From an uncultured Bacilli bacterium (GTDB lineage Bacteria > Bacillota_I > Bacilli_A > RF39 > UBA660), in assembly GCA_934100165.1 (NCBI GenBank), contig CAKOPN010000005.1, positions 1-64,000 on the forward strand: DNA of 64,000 bases, written 5' to 3'. A model generated the notes under the pieces. The model saw only the letters and a program-made list of their open reading frames with translations, did not search any database and was not told the DNA's origin. Position numbers and translations under genes: made by a program. Shown here one piece after another: positions 1-9,731 of the stretch (its first letter is position 1; each line of letters starts with the position of its first letter).

Positions 1-291
1 ATTATGAGTGGAGAGACAGCATTGGAAGAACTTAAAAAGATAGAAGGATTTAATACACCCGTAATAGCACTTACAGCAGATGCAGTAGCGGGAGCAGAAG
101 AAAGATACAAAGATGAAGGATTCACAAGTTATATTTCAAAGCCATTTAATAAAGATCAAATAAAAGTAAAACTTGATTCTATTTTTAAAGAGCCAAAGAA
201 AGAAAAAGAGAATGAAGAAGATATATGGAAAGATGCTCCAACTTATGTATTTACATCTTCTCTTGCAAAAGATAATGAGGATAAATTATAA
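1..291 (+). CDS. Hybrid sensor histidine kinase, C-terminal end only (partial at window edge)
   Basis: The window opens inside this gene; the reading frame is open from base 1 and stops with TAA at 289-291. What remains is the second half of a response-regulator receiver domain (ALTADAVAG, the conserved Thr/Ala helix region, and the YISKPFN lysine motif) plus a charged tail. Bases 1-240 match 4081-4320 in the hybrid kinase downstream with only about nine differences, and the last 40 coding bases diverge. I therefore infer that the missing 5' part is a similar membrane-bound hybrid kinase. The ATG at base 4 is an internal methionine of the receiver domain, not a start. Confidence 0.85.
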   Translation: MMSGETALEELKKIEGFNTPVIALTADAVAGAEERYKDEGFTSYISKPFNKDQIKVKLDSIFKEPKKEKENEEDIWKDAPTYVFTSSLAKDNEDKL

Positions 292-350
292 TTATTCTAC
301 TTTTATAAAAGTTGGTAAAAAGCGATAAATTTTCCTTTTTTATTTACACA

Positions 351-379
351 TTGATAATTTTATGTTAACATACTAATCA
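351..379 (+). promoter_or_regulatory. Possible promoter of the acyl-ligase gene
   Basis: TTGATA at 351-356, 17 bases, then TAATCA at 374-379, just upstream of the SD AAGGGG at 384-389. The -10 box is weak. A short palindrome, ATGTTAACAT, lies in the spacer at 362-371. Confidence 0.35.
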
Positions 380-397
380 ATTTAAGGGGTGTATATA

Positions 398-2359
398 ATG
401 AGTTTATATGATGAATTATTAAAAGAAATAAATACTGAAAAAGAAAATGAAACTAAGTGTTCAAAACCATATGTATATGGTGATGTTCCAAGAAAAGTAG
501 CTGCTGCACTAGATGACATTGAGTTAAATAGAAACCATTCATTAGCAGTAGAGTTATTTGAAAGAAACAAAGAACATATGGAAAAGCCTGCACTTTTATA
601 CAGGGGAAATGAAATTTCTTATAAAGAAATGTTTGAAAAAGCTTTTGCATATGCAAAGTCACTTAAAGAAATGGGTTACAATAAAGGTGACGAAATTCCT
701 ATGTGTATTACTAATACTCCAGAGTTTGTTTATTTATTTTTAGCAACTAGTTTTATTGGAGCAACAGCCAATATTGTAGGAGAGTGGTTTGATAAAGACT
801 ATTTAAAAGAAATTTTAAATAATACAAAAAGTAAAAATATTTTTATAGATGATATATCTTATAGTGCGATAAAGGACTCTATTAATGAAAGTGAAATAGA
901 GAATGTTGTATGTTTTTCTTTAACAGATTCTCTTAAAGACAAAAATGGTAAAAAAGTAAATCCACATAGTATTATTGATGATATGTTTGTGCCAATTGAA
1001 AATCATACAGAAGAAATTAAAAAAGATTATAATGGAAATGTAATTGATGTTAAATCATTTGAAGAGATAGGGAAAAATTACACTGGTAAAGTAGTAGAAA
1101 ATGTTGATTTAAATGATTTGTGTTCAATTACATACACAAGTGGTACAACTTCACCTGGTCATCCAAAGGGAGTTAAGCAGTCAAACAGAAGTTATATAAC
1201 ATTATCTAGATTTAAAGAATCAGATGTATCTGGTATGCCTACTATGAAAAATATGAAAATACTTGGACATATACCTACATATACACATATGGAATTATCT
1301 TGTGCACTATCAGATACACTATACTGTAACTGTACACTAGCATTAGAGCCATTCTATAATAAGGACTTTTTTCCTTATTCACTTATTATAAATAAACCAA
1401 ACTTTGTACCAGCAAGTGCAGGATTTTGGGGAAATTTATGTAAATTGTTAGAATTTGATGATGCTTGGAAAGATGTTAACTTACCATTCTTAATGATTCC
1501 AACTGTAACAGGAGAAGCATGTTCTATTGGAGAAGAAAAATTCTTTAATGCTACATCAAGAAAACATAAATTTGGAACAGAAAAATTACCATTTCCACTT
1601 GCACCAGTAACTTTCTCAATTGGTGGTGGAACAACAGAAAGTAGCGGAATATTTGTTACACTTTTCAAAGCATTACAAGAAAAGAAACTTAACCATTTAA
1701 TAAAAAAAGAATCTCTTGGACTAACACCTCATAAATTTGCAGAAATAGATGTATTAGATGAAAAAGGTAACTCTTGCAAAATAAATGAACCTGGAAGATT
1801 AGTGGCCAACAGCCCTTGTGAAATGATTGGATATACTGACGATGAATTAAATAAACATACACATGTACAAGATGCAAGTGGTAAAACATGGCTTGATTTA
1901 ACTACTTATTCATATAAAGATAGAACTGGAAGAATTAAGATGAAAGGTAGAATGAATAGTTATTTAACTTTATCAGATGGTAGTAAAGTTCCATATTATT
2001 TAATTGAAGACAGTGTTTTAAAAGATACTAAAAATGTTATGTCTTGTTCAACAGTTAATGATGAAGAAAATAATTTAATATGTCATATCGAGTTTCAACC
2101 ACATAAGAAAAAATCAGAAGATGCTGTAAGAAAAAGTGTTATAGAAAGAATAGATTCTGATTTTAATGACGAAGTCAAAGACAAACTATACATAAGATTT
2201 AGAGATAATAAAGAATCATTCCCACTAGATCCTTCTGGTAAAAGAAGTACAAGTACTTTAAAAAGAGTAGGAATTGATGAAAAAACAATATCTTTTAATG
2301 ACTTAAAGAAAAAATATTTAAAAGAAGATGCAAAAATGTTAAAGAAGATGAGAAGTTAA
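398..2359 (+). CDS. AMP-binding (acyl-adenylate-forming) ligase
   Basis: This belongs to the ANL superfamily of adenylate-forming enzymes, which activate a carboxylic acid with ATP, usually to make an acyl-CoA or load a carrier protein. The P-loop-like motif YTSGTTSPGHPKG is at residues 246-258. A late DPSGKR segment near the C terminus supplies the expected catalytic lysine. At 653 residues it is longer than typical 500-580 residue acyl-CoA synthetases, with an insert between residues 150 and 240. I chose ATG 398 because AAGGGG lies 8 bases upstream; a GTG at 389 sits on that SD and is unlikely. It lies between two near-identical hybrid kinases. The substrate cannot be told from sequence. 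Confidence 0.8.
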   Translation: MSLYDELLKEINTEKENETKCSKPYVYGDVPRKVAAALDDIELNRNHSLAVELFERNKEHMEKPALLYRGNEISYKEMFEKAFAYAKSLKEMGYNKGDEIPMCITNTPEFVYLFLATSFIGATANIVGEWFDKDYLKEILNNTKSKNIFIDDISYSAIKDSINESEIENVVCFSLTDSLKDKNGKKVNPHSIIDDMFVPIENHTEEIKKDYNGNVIDVKSFEEIGKNYTGKVVENVDLNDLCSITYTSGTTSPGHPKGVKQSNRSYITLSRFKESDVSGMPTMKNMKILGHIPTYTHMELSCALSDTLYCNCTLALEPFYNKDFFPYSLIINKPNFVPASAGFWGNLCKLLEFDDAWKDVNLPFLMIPTVTGEACSIGEEKFFNATSRKHKFGTEKLPFPLAPVTFSIGGGTTESSGIFVTLFKALQEKKLNHLIKKESLGLTPHKFAEIDVLDEKGNSCKINEPGRLVANSPCEMIGYTDDELNKHTHVQDASGKTWLDLTTYSYKDRTGRIKMKGRMNSYLTLSDGSKVPYYLIEDSVLKDTKNVMSCSTVNDEENNLICHIEFQPHKKKSEDAVRKSVIERIDSDFNDEVKDKLYIRFRDNKESFPLDPSGKRSTSTLKRVGIDEKTISFNDLKKKYLKEDAKMLKKMRS

Positions 2360-2376
2360 TTACTTCTCTTTTTTTT
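2350..2376 (+). terminator. Rho-independent terminator after the acyl ligase
   Basis: A perfect 7-bp stem GAGAAGT/ACTTCTC with loop TAATT, followed by eight T. The hairpin overlaps the stop codon of the ligase gene. Confidence 0.8.
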
Positions 2377-2388
2377 GTGCAAAAAACA

Positions 2389-2397
2389 TGATATACT
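2389..2397 (+). promoter_or_regulatory. Extended -10 element before the hybrid kinase
   Basis: TG-A-TATACT at 2389-2397 lies directly after the upstream terminator, about 30 bases before the kinase ATG. No convincing -35 is visible. Confidence 0.4.
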
Positions 2398-2427
2398 ACA
2401 TATAGTAAAAAAATAAGAAGGTGCAGT

Positions 2428-4371
2428 ATGGGAAAGTTTTTTTATTTCATTTTATGTGGTGTGTTATTTTCTATAGTATTAAATATTATTTATTTTTCTA
2501 AAAGACATATTAAAACTAGAGAAATGAGGGTATTTTCAATTTTGTTAGTAATTAACTTAATGAGTTTATTAAGCGAACTTGCCTGTTCATATATTGGATA
2601 TACATCTGAGGTAGACAGTATACTTCCACATATCTCTACAAAACTATATTTGGTTTGTTTAATGAGTTTTTTACTTTACATGACACTATATATTTACGTA
2701 ATTTGTTATAGTTCTGGAAAAAACAATGATATAGAGCACTATGAGAAGTTAAGAATTACGTCTTATATAATTTGGGCTATATGTGTAGTTACAGTTATCT
2801 TTTTACCAATAACAACAGGTAAAGGTTTTGCAACTGGACTATCAGTTAACTGGGCTTACACATCTTCAGCATTGGTAATCACTTCCTGGGCAATACCAAT
2901 GATTAAAAATATAAAAACAATTGATTGGAAAAAGGCAATACCAATATTTTTGTTTGTCCTATGTATGCTAGCAGTATCAGTGGTGCAGAAGTCTAATCCT
3001 GAAATTACAATTATGACTGTTATGGAGTTTATGATAATATTTGTAATGTATCATACGATAGAAAACCCAGACATAAAAATGCTTAACGATATGATAATTG
3101 CGAAAGATCAAGCCGAGAAAGCAAACCGAGCCAAGAGTGATTTCTTATCAAGTATGTCCCATGAGATAAGAACACCATTAAATGCAATCGTTGGGTTATC
3201 TGAAGATATGAAAGAAAAAGATCAATGCCCTGAGAGTATGAAAGAAGACTTAGAAGATGTTGTCTCAGCATCTAGAACTCTTCTAGAAATCGTTGGAAAT
3301 ATAATGGATATAAGCAAAATAGAAAGTGACAAGATGGAAATAATAGAAGTTCCATATAACTTCAAAGAAGAAATAGAAACACTAGCAAGAATAAATGCCG
3401 TACGTATTGGAGATAAACAATTAGAGTTAAAAGTAAATATTGCAGAAGATATTCCATATGAGTTAGTAGGAGATAGAGGACATGTTAAAGAGATAGTGAA
3501 TAATCTTTTATCTAATGCAATTAAATATACAGATAAAGGAACAGTTAATTTAACAGTAAAATGTATAAATGAAAATGATATATGTAATTTAATGATATCT
3601 GTAGAGGATACTGGAAGAGGAATAAAGAAAGAAAATATAGAAAAGTTATTTACTAAGTTTGAAAGACTAGATGTAGAAAGAAATACTACAACAGAAGGAA
3701 CAGGACTAGGACTTGCAATAACAAAGAAGTTAGTAGAACTAATGGGTGGAAAGATAAATGTAGAATCAGAGTTCGGAAAAGGTTCAATATTTATCGTGCA
3801 TATACCACAAAGAATAGGAAGTATGACAAGACCAATTACAGATACACAGTTAATAAATACTAGTGAAATAGTAAAAGAGTCTAGAAAGAAGAGAGTAAAT
3901 TATAAGACAAAAAGTATTTTAATAGTAGATGATAACAAATTAAATATAAAAGTAGCAAGAAGAAGTTTAGAACAGTTAAACTTCAAAGTCATTGATGAAT
4001 GTTACAATGGTAAAGAATGTGTAGATAAGATTAAGAATAATGAAAAATATGATATTATTTTAATGGATATAATGATGCCTATTATGAGTGGAGAGACAGC
4101 ATTAGAAGAGCTTAAAAAAATAGATGGATTTAATACACCAGTAATAGCACTTACAGCGGATGCAGTAGCAGGAGCAGAAGAAAGATACAAAGATGAAGGA
4201 TTCACAAGTTATATTTCAAAGCCATTTAATAAAGATCAAATAAAGGTAAAACTTGATTCTATTTTTAAAGAGCCAAAGAAAGAAAAAGAGAATGAAGAAG
4301 ATATGTGGAAAGATGCTCCAACATACACATTTACATCATCTTTAGCAAAGCAGACGGAAAAAGACATTTAA
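2428..4371 (+). CDS. Hybrid sensor histidine kinase (7TM-HisKA-HATPase-REC)
   Basis: A membrane sensor kinase with an attached receiver. Seven hydrophobic segments fill residues 3-211. A HisKA domain follows, with phospho-acceptor His245 in the H-box SMSHEIRTPLN. The HATPase domain shows the N-box (NNLLSNAIKY), the G1 box (DTGRGI) and the G2 box (GTGLGL). The receiver domain has Asp547 in MDIMMP and the lysine of YISKPFN. The receiver implies a multistep relay needing a separate HPt protein, and an HPt-REC protein is encoded at 33145-33918. The receiver and tail are almost identical to the partial gene at the window start. The ATG at 2428 is preceded by AGAAGGTG. The signal sensed is unknown; the 7TM sensor has no separate extracellular domain. 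Confidence 0.92.
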   Translation: MGKFFYFILCGVLFSIVLNIIYFSKRHIKTREMRVFSILLVINLMSLLSELACSYIGYTSEVDSILPHISTKLYLVCLMSFLLYMTLYIYVICYSSGKNNDIEHYEKLRITSYIIWAICVVTVIFLPITTGKGFATGLSVNWAYTSSALVITSWAIPMIKNIKTIDWKKAIPIFLFVLCMLAVSVVQKSNPEITIMTVMEFMIIFVMYHTIENPDIKMLNDMIIAKDQAEKANRAKSDFLSSMSHEIRTPLNAIVGLSEDMKEKDQCPESMKEDLEDVVSASRTLLEIVGNIMDISKIESDKMEIIEVPYNFKEEIETLARINAVRIGDKQLELKVNIAEDIPYELVGDRGHVKEIVNNLLSNAIKYTDKGTVNLTVKCINENDICNLMISVEDTGRGIKKENIEKLFTKFERLDVERNTTTEGTGLGLAITKKLVELMGGKINVESEFGKGSIFIVHIPQRIGSMTRPITDTQLINTSEIVKESRKKRVNYKTKSILIVDDNKLNIKVARRSLEQLNFKVIDECYNGKECVDKIKNNEKYDIILMDIMMPIMSGETALEELKKIDGFNTPVIALTADAVAGAEERYKDEGFTSYISKPFNKDQIKVKLDSIFKEPKKEKENEEDMWKDAPTYTFTSSLAKQTEKDI

Positions 4372-4385
4372 ATTGACAAAAAATA

Positions 4386-4414
4386 TTAACACTTATAGAA
4401 AATTTTGTTATAAT
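4386..4414 (+). promoter_or_regulatory. Promoter of the zinc-ribbon protein gene
   Basis: TTAACA at 4386-4391, 17 bases, TATAAT at 4409-4414, with an extended TGT before the -10. The SD AAGGAG follows at 4430-4435. Confidence 0.65.
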
Positions 4415-4447
4415 TTTCATCGTAATAAGAAGGAGTGATTACAATAT

Positions 4448-6022
4448 ATGGGAAAAATAAATTGCCCAAATTGCAAAAAAGAAATAGCAGATAATATAAA
4501 GTTTTGCCCTAAATGTGGTGAAAAACTTGAAAATAAAGTTATAAAAGAAGAAACAAAAGAAGAATTAAAAACTGAGGAAGATAAAAAAGAAAGTAAAAAG
4601 CAACAGGAAGAAGTTGTTAAAATAGAGGAAGAGAAAAAAGAAGAAGTTAAAGAAGCTACGATTGTAAAAGAAGAAGCGATTGTAAAAGAAGAAAACGAAG
4701 ATGAAACACAGGCAACTAAAAAGAAAAACCACAACGTTCTTTTAATAATAATTATTATAGTAGTGTTTGCTTTAGCAGGTTCTTTAGTAACAATGTTTAT
4801 ACTTAACAGAGAAAATAAAAGCGATAATACTAAAGTAGAAGATAAAAATAATATAAAACAAGATCAAAAAGATGATAATAAAAAAGATGATAGCAAACAA
4901 GATGATAATAAGACAGATACAAAACCAGTATTTGTAGGAAATACTTATGAATTTTCAGATGGTCTAGCATGGCTTATGGATTCAAATTATGTATATTTAC
5001 TAAATGATGATGGAAAAGTTGTAAATAAATTTTCTGGGAAAAATATTGATGGATATTTTGATTTCCAAAAGAGCAATTTCAAGAGTGGTTATGCAATGAT
5101 AGGAAAATCATTATATGATGAAAAAGGTAACAAGGTAAAATTTAAAGATAACTATTCAGAAATTTCTTATGCTGATGAAAGCCAAGTAATAGTGACTGTA
5201 AAAGAAGAAAGTTACAAGGGAACAGTTATTAAAAAAGGAATTTATGACTTAGATCTTGAAGAATATATATTAGAACCAACAGAAAAAATATACAGTATAA
5301 CTTCTCTAGAAAATGAAATGTATTTATTATATTATTCAGATGATAATAAGTATGTTGTTTACAATGCTAATTTAGATAAAAAGTTTGATATAGGAGATAG
5401 ATTTGATGTTTTAACTGGAACATATGACGATGGTTATATTATCTATCAAGATATAAATTCACCACTTGTTTATCTAATGGATGAAGAAGGTAATAAAACT
5501 TTAGTGGCAAGTGATAAGCGTCATGTAAATATTGGAGAATACAGTGAAGGTTTAGTATTTATTGATGAAGCTTTTTATGATGAGAAAGGTACAAAAGTTA
5601 TTGACCTAGAAGGCGAAGGCGTAAGTAACATTCCAAAATTCGTAAATGATAATGCTTTGATATTCTTTGATACTGGATATTTTACAATTCTAAACAAAGA
5701 AACAAAAAAATATATGTTTGAGCCAAAGCAATATACTTCAATGGGAAATACATATAATGGAACATTTACTCTTGGATTATATGAGGATCAAAAGTATATT
5801 TCTGACTCTGGCTGTTTAATTGTTAGAACTTATGACAGTAGTACTAAAACAAAAAAATGGGCAATAATGAATGAAGAGGGAGAAATAATTTACACAATGC
5901 CAGAATCAGTATTAGTAAATACTGTGATTGCAGATAATGATTATATTGGAGTTACAGATTCAGTAAAAAGAGAAAGTTATTATGTTTCAATAAATGGTAA
6001 AAAACTTACTATAACAGAATAA
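4448..6022 (+). CDS. Zinc-ribbon, single-pass membrane protein with WG-like repeats
   Basis: An N-terminal zinc ribbon with Cys6, Cys9, Cys20 and Cys23 (CPNC...CPKC) is followed by a Lys/Glu-rich low-complexity stretch to about residue 95. A membrane helix at about 97-119 and a Lys/Asp-rich linker come next. The extracytoplasmic region of about 360 residues has recurring motifs such as SDGLAWL, KSGYAMI and EGLVFID...YDEKG, which resemble WG (YWTDDG-type) beta-propeller repeats. The ribbon should face the cytoplasm and the repeats the outside. No enzymatic motif is seen. The ATG is 12 bases from AAGGAG, a rather long spacing. The function is unknown; a surface-binding or scaffold role is only a guess. 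Confidence 0.75.
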   Translation: MGKINCPNCKKEIADNIKFCPKCGEKLENKVIKEETKEELKTEEDKKESKKQQEEVVKIEEEKKEEVKEATIVKEEAIVKEENEDETQATKKKNHNVLLIIIIIVVFALAGSLVTMFILNRENKSDNTKVEDKNNIKQDQKDDNKKDDSKQDDNKTDTKPVFVGNTYEFSDGLAWLMDSNYVYLLNDDGKVVNKFSGKNIDGYFDFQKSNFKSGYAMIGKSLYDEKGNKVKFKDNYSEISYADESQVIVTVKEESYKGTVIKKGIYDLDLEEYILEPTEKIYSITSLENEMYLLYYSDDNKYVVYNANLDKKFDIGDRFDVLTGTYDDGYIIYQDINSPLVYLMDEEGNKTLVASDKRHVNIGEYSEGLVFIDEAFYDEKGTKVIDLEGEGVSNIPKFVNDNALIFFDTGYFTILNKETKKYMFEPKQYTSMGNTYNGTFTLGLYEDQKYISDSGCLIVRTYDSSTKTKKWAIMNEEGEIIYTMPESVLVNTVIADNDYIGVTDSVKRESYYVSINGKKLTITE

Positions 6023-6029
6023 AGTATTA

Positions 6030-6062
6030 GGGTGAGGTAGTAAAAGCTATTTCATCCTTTTT
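6030..6062 (+). terminator. Terminator after the zinc-ribbon gene
   Basis: A 12-bp stem with several G-U pairs, GGGTGAGGTAGT/GCTATTTCATCC, loop AAAA, then five T. Confidence 0.75.
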
Positions 6063-6063
6063 A

Positions 6064-6092
6064 TTTACACTATTTTTAAAATAATATATACT
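6064..6092 (+). promoter_or_regulatory. Promoter of the ABC-FtsX gene
   Basis: TTTACA at 6064-6069, 17 bases, TATACT at 6087-6092. The SD AGGAGG is at 6106-6111. Confidence 0.65.
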
Positions 6093-6114
6093 TAATTAAG
6101 TAATAGGAGGCAAC

Positions 6115-8652
6115 ATGTTAGAATTAAAAAAAATAAATAAAAGCTATACAACAGGAACATTTACTCAACATGCTTTAAATGATGTGAGCCTAAAATTTAG
6201 AAAAAGTGAATTTGTAGCAATTTTAGGGCCATCAGGAAGTGGTAAGACAACTCTTTTAAACATTATTGGTGGATTAGATAGGTATGACAGTGGAGATTTG
6301 ATAATAAATGGTAAATCTACTAAGAAGTTTAAACAAGGTGAATGGGATTCTTATAGAAATAACTGCATAGGATTTATCTTTCAAAATTATAATCTTATAA
6401 GTCACATTTCGATTCTTGAAAATATAGAGATGGGAATGACTCTTAGTGGTGTTAATGCGAAGAAAAGAAGAAAGAAAGCCCTTGAAGTTTTAAAAAGAGT
6501 AGGATTAGAGGAACATGCTCATAAAAAGCCAAATCAATTATCAGGAGGTCAAATGCAAAGAGTGGCAATAGCAAGAGCACTGACAAATGATCCTGACATA
6601 ATACTTGCAGATGAACCAACTGGGGCACTTGATTCTACAACAAGTGTTCAAATAATGGATTTGATAAAAGAAATATCTAAAGATAAATTAGTAATAATGG
6701 TAACTCATAATGCAGATCTTGCTTATAGTTATGCGAGTAGAATAATAGAATTTAAAGATGGAAAATTACAAAACGACTCTAATGCTATAACAGAAAAAGA
6801 GAAAAATGATGAAAAGTACCAAATAAAGAAAACATCAATGAGCTTTCTAACAGCATTAAAATTATCTTTTAATAATATTGTAACAAAAAAAGGAAGAACA
6901 CTTTTAACAGCTTTTGCCTCTAGTATTGGAATAATTGGAATAGCACTTATTCTATCTCTTTCAAATGGATTCGATATACAGATAAATAAGTTTGAAACAG
7001 AAACACTTTCATCTCTTCCTATAATGATTTCTAAAAAGGGAATGAATATAACAGAAGATACAATGATAAAAGTGCAAAATGATTCAAAAAAAGATGAAAA
7101 GTCATATCCAAAAGAAGAATATGTTTATCCTAAAGAATCAATGGTAGAAAATTTCACTCATGAAAATGTTTTTACTGATGAATATATGAAATATATTGAA
7201 AATATAAATAAAAATTATGTGTCAGGTGTCGGATATACAAGAATAACAGCACTCAACATAATTGGTGAGGTAAACAATAAAAAAACAGTAATACCTACAT
7301 CACTTTCTGCAAACTCCAATTCTTACTTCAGTGTTATACCGTTTAAATTAGATGAGAAAGAAGATGGAGTAATTGAAAAAAATTATGATTTATTAAAAGG
7401 TAAATTGCCATCATCTATGGAAGAATTAGTATTAACTATAGATAGTAAAAATGGCATTGATAAGACTTTAGCATCTTACTTAAATTTAGATGTAGATAAA
7501 GAAAAAATATCTTTTGATGACATTTTAGGTAGAGAATTTAAACTAATTTTGAATGATGACTTTTATAAGTCTCTTGGAAATTATTACACGATAAATCATG
7601 ATTTAGAGGAAATGTACAACAGTGAAAATGCCATTACTTTGAAAATAGTGGGAATTATCCGTGGAAAAGAAGATAATAAGCTTACTCAAAATGGAAGTGG
7701 TATTGCATATACAGAGGATCTTGTTAAGTATGTAATAGAGAAGAATGCTAATTCTGGTGTAGTAAAATTACAAAAAGAAGTTAATTATAACGTTTTAACA
7801 GGGGAGAAGATAGATATAGATAAGGAAGAAGGAATAAAAACAAAAGAAAATCTTTTAACTTATCTTGGTGCTAGTAGTATTCCATACATGATAAATATAT
7901 ATCCTAAAGATTTTGATTCAAAAGAAAAGATAACTGAGTATCTAGACAGTTATAATGAAGAAAAGATTAAAGGTGTTGAACAAATAGCAATAGATTATTT
8001 AAATGCACTAATAGAAGTAGTGAAGGATTCAAAGGATGAGAGATTAAAGAAAATTGATAATTCTTTATTAGAAAAAGTTCCTGATTCTGTAGAGTTAACT
8101 TACGAAAGTGGTATGCTTAATGGTGTAATTAAAATAAATAATTGTGAGTTTTTAGTTAAAGATAATAAGATTGAAAAGAGAAGTGGTGGAATCATCTATA
8201 CTGATTTAGCAGCTACTATGGTATCTCTTTCTAGTTCTATAATGGATGCAATTACTATTGTACTTATTCTATTCTCTGCTATTTCACTAATTGTATCTTC
8301 TATAATGATAGGTATTATAACATATATTTCTGTACTTGAAAGGACTAAAGAGATTGGTATTTTAAGATCACTTGGTGCAAGGAAAAAAGATATATTTAGA
8401 GTGTTTAATGCTGAAACTTTTATAATTGGTGTAACGTCTGGTCTCCTTGGTATTATTATTGCAAGACTCTTGATAATTCCTGGTAATATGATTTTGTATA
8501 ATTTAACAGAGCTAACTGACGTTGCAAGATTAAATCCAGTTCATGCTTTGATACTTATTACAACTAGTGTAATTTTAACGATAATTGGTGGTTTAATACC
8601 AGCATATATGGCTAGTAAGAGTGATCCTGTAGAAGCACTTAGAACAGAATAA
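6115..8652 (+). CDS. ABC transporter, ATPase fused to FtsX-like permease (MacB/LolD type)
   Basis: The N-terminal ABC ATPase has Walker A GPSGSGKT at residues 38-45, signature LSGGQ at 142-146, Walker B with Asp166/Glu167 and an H-loop (MVTHN). The C-terminal permease has one helix near 263-285, a large extracytoplasmic domain of about 400 residues, and a final FtsX-type block of three helices including the conserved ERTKEIGILRSLGA segment. This is the MacB/mechanotransmission architecture, in which ATP hydrolysis drives periplasmic or extracellular conformational work rather than transmembrane transport. Families of this type export peptides or lipoproteins or resist antimicrobial peptides. 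No accessory protein gene is adjacent. ATG 6115 follows AGGAGG at ideal spacing. The substrate is unknown. Confidence 0.9.
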   Translation: MLELKKINKSYTTGTFTQHALNDVSLKFRKSEFVAILGPSGSGKTTLLNIIGGLDRYDSGDLIINGKSTKKFKQGEWDSYRNNCIGFIFQNYNLISHISILENIEMGMTLSGVNAKKRRKKALEVLKRVGLEEHAHKKPNQLSGGQMQRVAIARALTNDPDIILADEPTGALDSTTSVQIMDLIKEISKDKLVIMVTHNADLAYSYASRIIEFKDGKLQNDSNAITEKEKNDEKYQIKKTSMSFLTALKLSFNNIVTKKGRTLLTAFASSIGIIGIALILSLSNGFDIQINKFETETLSSLPIMISKKGMNITEDTMIKVQNDSKKDEKSYPKEEYVYPKESMVENFTHENVFTDEYMKYIENINKNYVSGVGYTRITALNIIGEVNNKKTVIPTSLSANSNSYFSVIPFKLDEKEDGVIEKNYDLLKGKLPSSMEELVLTIDSKNGIDKTLASYLNLDVDKEKISFDDILGREFKLILNDDFYKSLGNYYTINHDLEEMYNSENAITLKIVGIIRGKEDNKLTQNGSGIAYTEDLVKYVIEKNANSGVVKLQKEVNYNVLTGEKIDIDKEEGIKTKENLLTYLGASSIPYMINIYPKDFDSKEKITEYLDSYNEEKIKGVEQIAIDYLNALIEVVKDSKDERLKKIDNSLLEKVPDSVELTYESGMLNGVIKINNCEFLVKDNKIEKRSGGIIYTDLAATMVSLSSSIMDAITIVLILFSAISLIVSSIMIGIITYISVLERTKEIGILRSLGARKKDIFRVFNAETFIIGVTSGLLGIIIARLLIIPGNMILYNLTELTDVARLNPVHALILITTSVILTIIGGLIPAYMASKSDPVEALRTE

Positions 8653-8656
8653 AAAT

Positions 8657-8696
8657 AAAACTACTTATACACAAAATGTATTAAGTAGTTTTTTTG
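8657..8696. terminator. Bidirectional terminator between convergent genes
   Basis: An 11-bp stem AAAACTACTTA/TAAGTAGTTTT with T runs on the plus strand and A runs on the other side. It serves the ABC gene and the minus-strand prepilin gene. Confidence 0.8.
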
Positions 8697-8731
8697 TTAA
8701 ATAATTTAAAGTTTATTTAATAACTCTATCT

Positions 8732-9731
8732 TTATTTTCTTTGAAATATTGTAGGACTAGTAGCAAACACAACTTTGCCATTATTCTCAACTTTTATATT
8801 AACACTTGGAATAATTTGCATTGACATTTTTTCTATAGAAAAATTAGAATTGTAAAACTCATCCAATGTTGCTGGTGAAATTTCCATCTTGCTAGTTAAC
8901 GAATCAAGATTATCATATCCAATAGTCATCTCAACATTAAAAGGTTTCCATTCGTTATTATTTGCTAGTTTGTAATAAACATCCAGATTGCTATTATTAT
9001 TTAATGTGACAGATTCAATTGCATACCAACTAGTAATAACATATTGAAACATACTAGCAATATTATAATCAACTTTTTTCTTAGTTATTTCTACTGCATA
9101 AATATAATCTGTATTATTTTCTTTTTCAGAAGAAAATACTGTCCCAACTTCAAAACAATTGCTAGGAGTAGAAGTGATAAGTTCTTGAACACCTAAGTCG
9201 AAAGACTTATTCTCTTCTATAGTTTTAGTAGCAGTTCTGGTAGTGTAATCGTTACTTTTACAACTGTTACCAAACTCAATAATATTACTCCTGTCCCCAA
9301 CGCCGATATTTAAATCAAGGCTAGTAGTACCAGGTTTTAAAGAATTTTCATCAAGTAAACTTTCTGCTGTCAATGTAATACCATATCCAGCAGTATCTTT
9401 ACCAGTGTAATAGTAATTATATTCACTACCATTATAAGTTACAACTACATAACTTTCTTGTAAATCTCCAAAAGGACTTTGTCCACCTTTTTCAAGGAAA
9501 ATACAAGGTAGGTACATAATAAGTAGTTTCAACATCTGTAATTGGATATTCTAGAGCATTTGTTTTTGTTCTAGTACCATCGATATATCCTTTGATACTA
9601 GTAATATAAGAAGTCTTTCTAGTACTTGAAATATAATTTGTAACAGCAGGTACTGCAATAATCATTAAGACTCCTAATATAATAATTACTGCCAAAAGTT
9701 CAATTAAAGTAAACCCATTTTTTCTTTTCAT
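8732..9731 (-). pseudogene. Type IV prepilin-like surface protein, frameshifted
   Basis: The start at 9731 (SD AAGGATG) gives a class III prepilin leader, MKRKNG, followed by FTLIELLAVIIILGVL, the mature N-terminal pilin helix with Glu+5. This frame stops at 9492, after 79 residues. The rest of the protein continues in another frame from about 9508 to 8732: removing one base in the stretch 9504-9509 joins VPT to CIFLEKGG without a gap. The joined product is about 332 residues: pilin helix plus a Tyr/Asn-rich extracytoplasmic domain. The frameshift may be a real mutation, a phase-variation state or an assembly error. No pilus assembly genes are adjacent; the Tad-like set lies 36 kb away. Confidence 0.8.

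Noticed and set aside
1..4371. A mobile element creating the duplicated kinase segment
   Set aside because: No transposase or terminal inverted repeats are seen; similarity is limited to coding sequence of paralogous receivers.
4373..4414. Consensus TTGACA at 4373 as the -35 for TATAAT at 4409
   Set aside because: The spacing is 30 bases; TTAACA at 4386 with 17 bases and an extended -10 fits better.
9504..9509. Programmed ribosomal frameshifting in the prepilin gene
   Set aside because: No slippery heptamer, internal SD or downstream structure is evident; a simple one-base change explains it.
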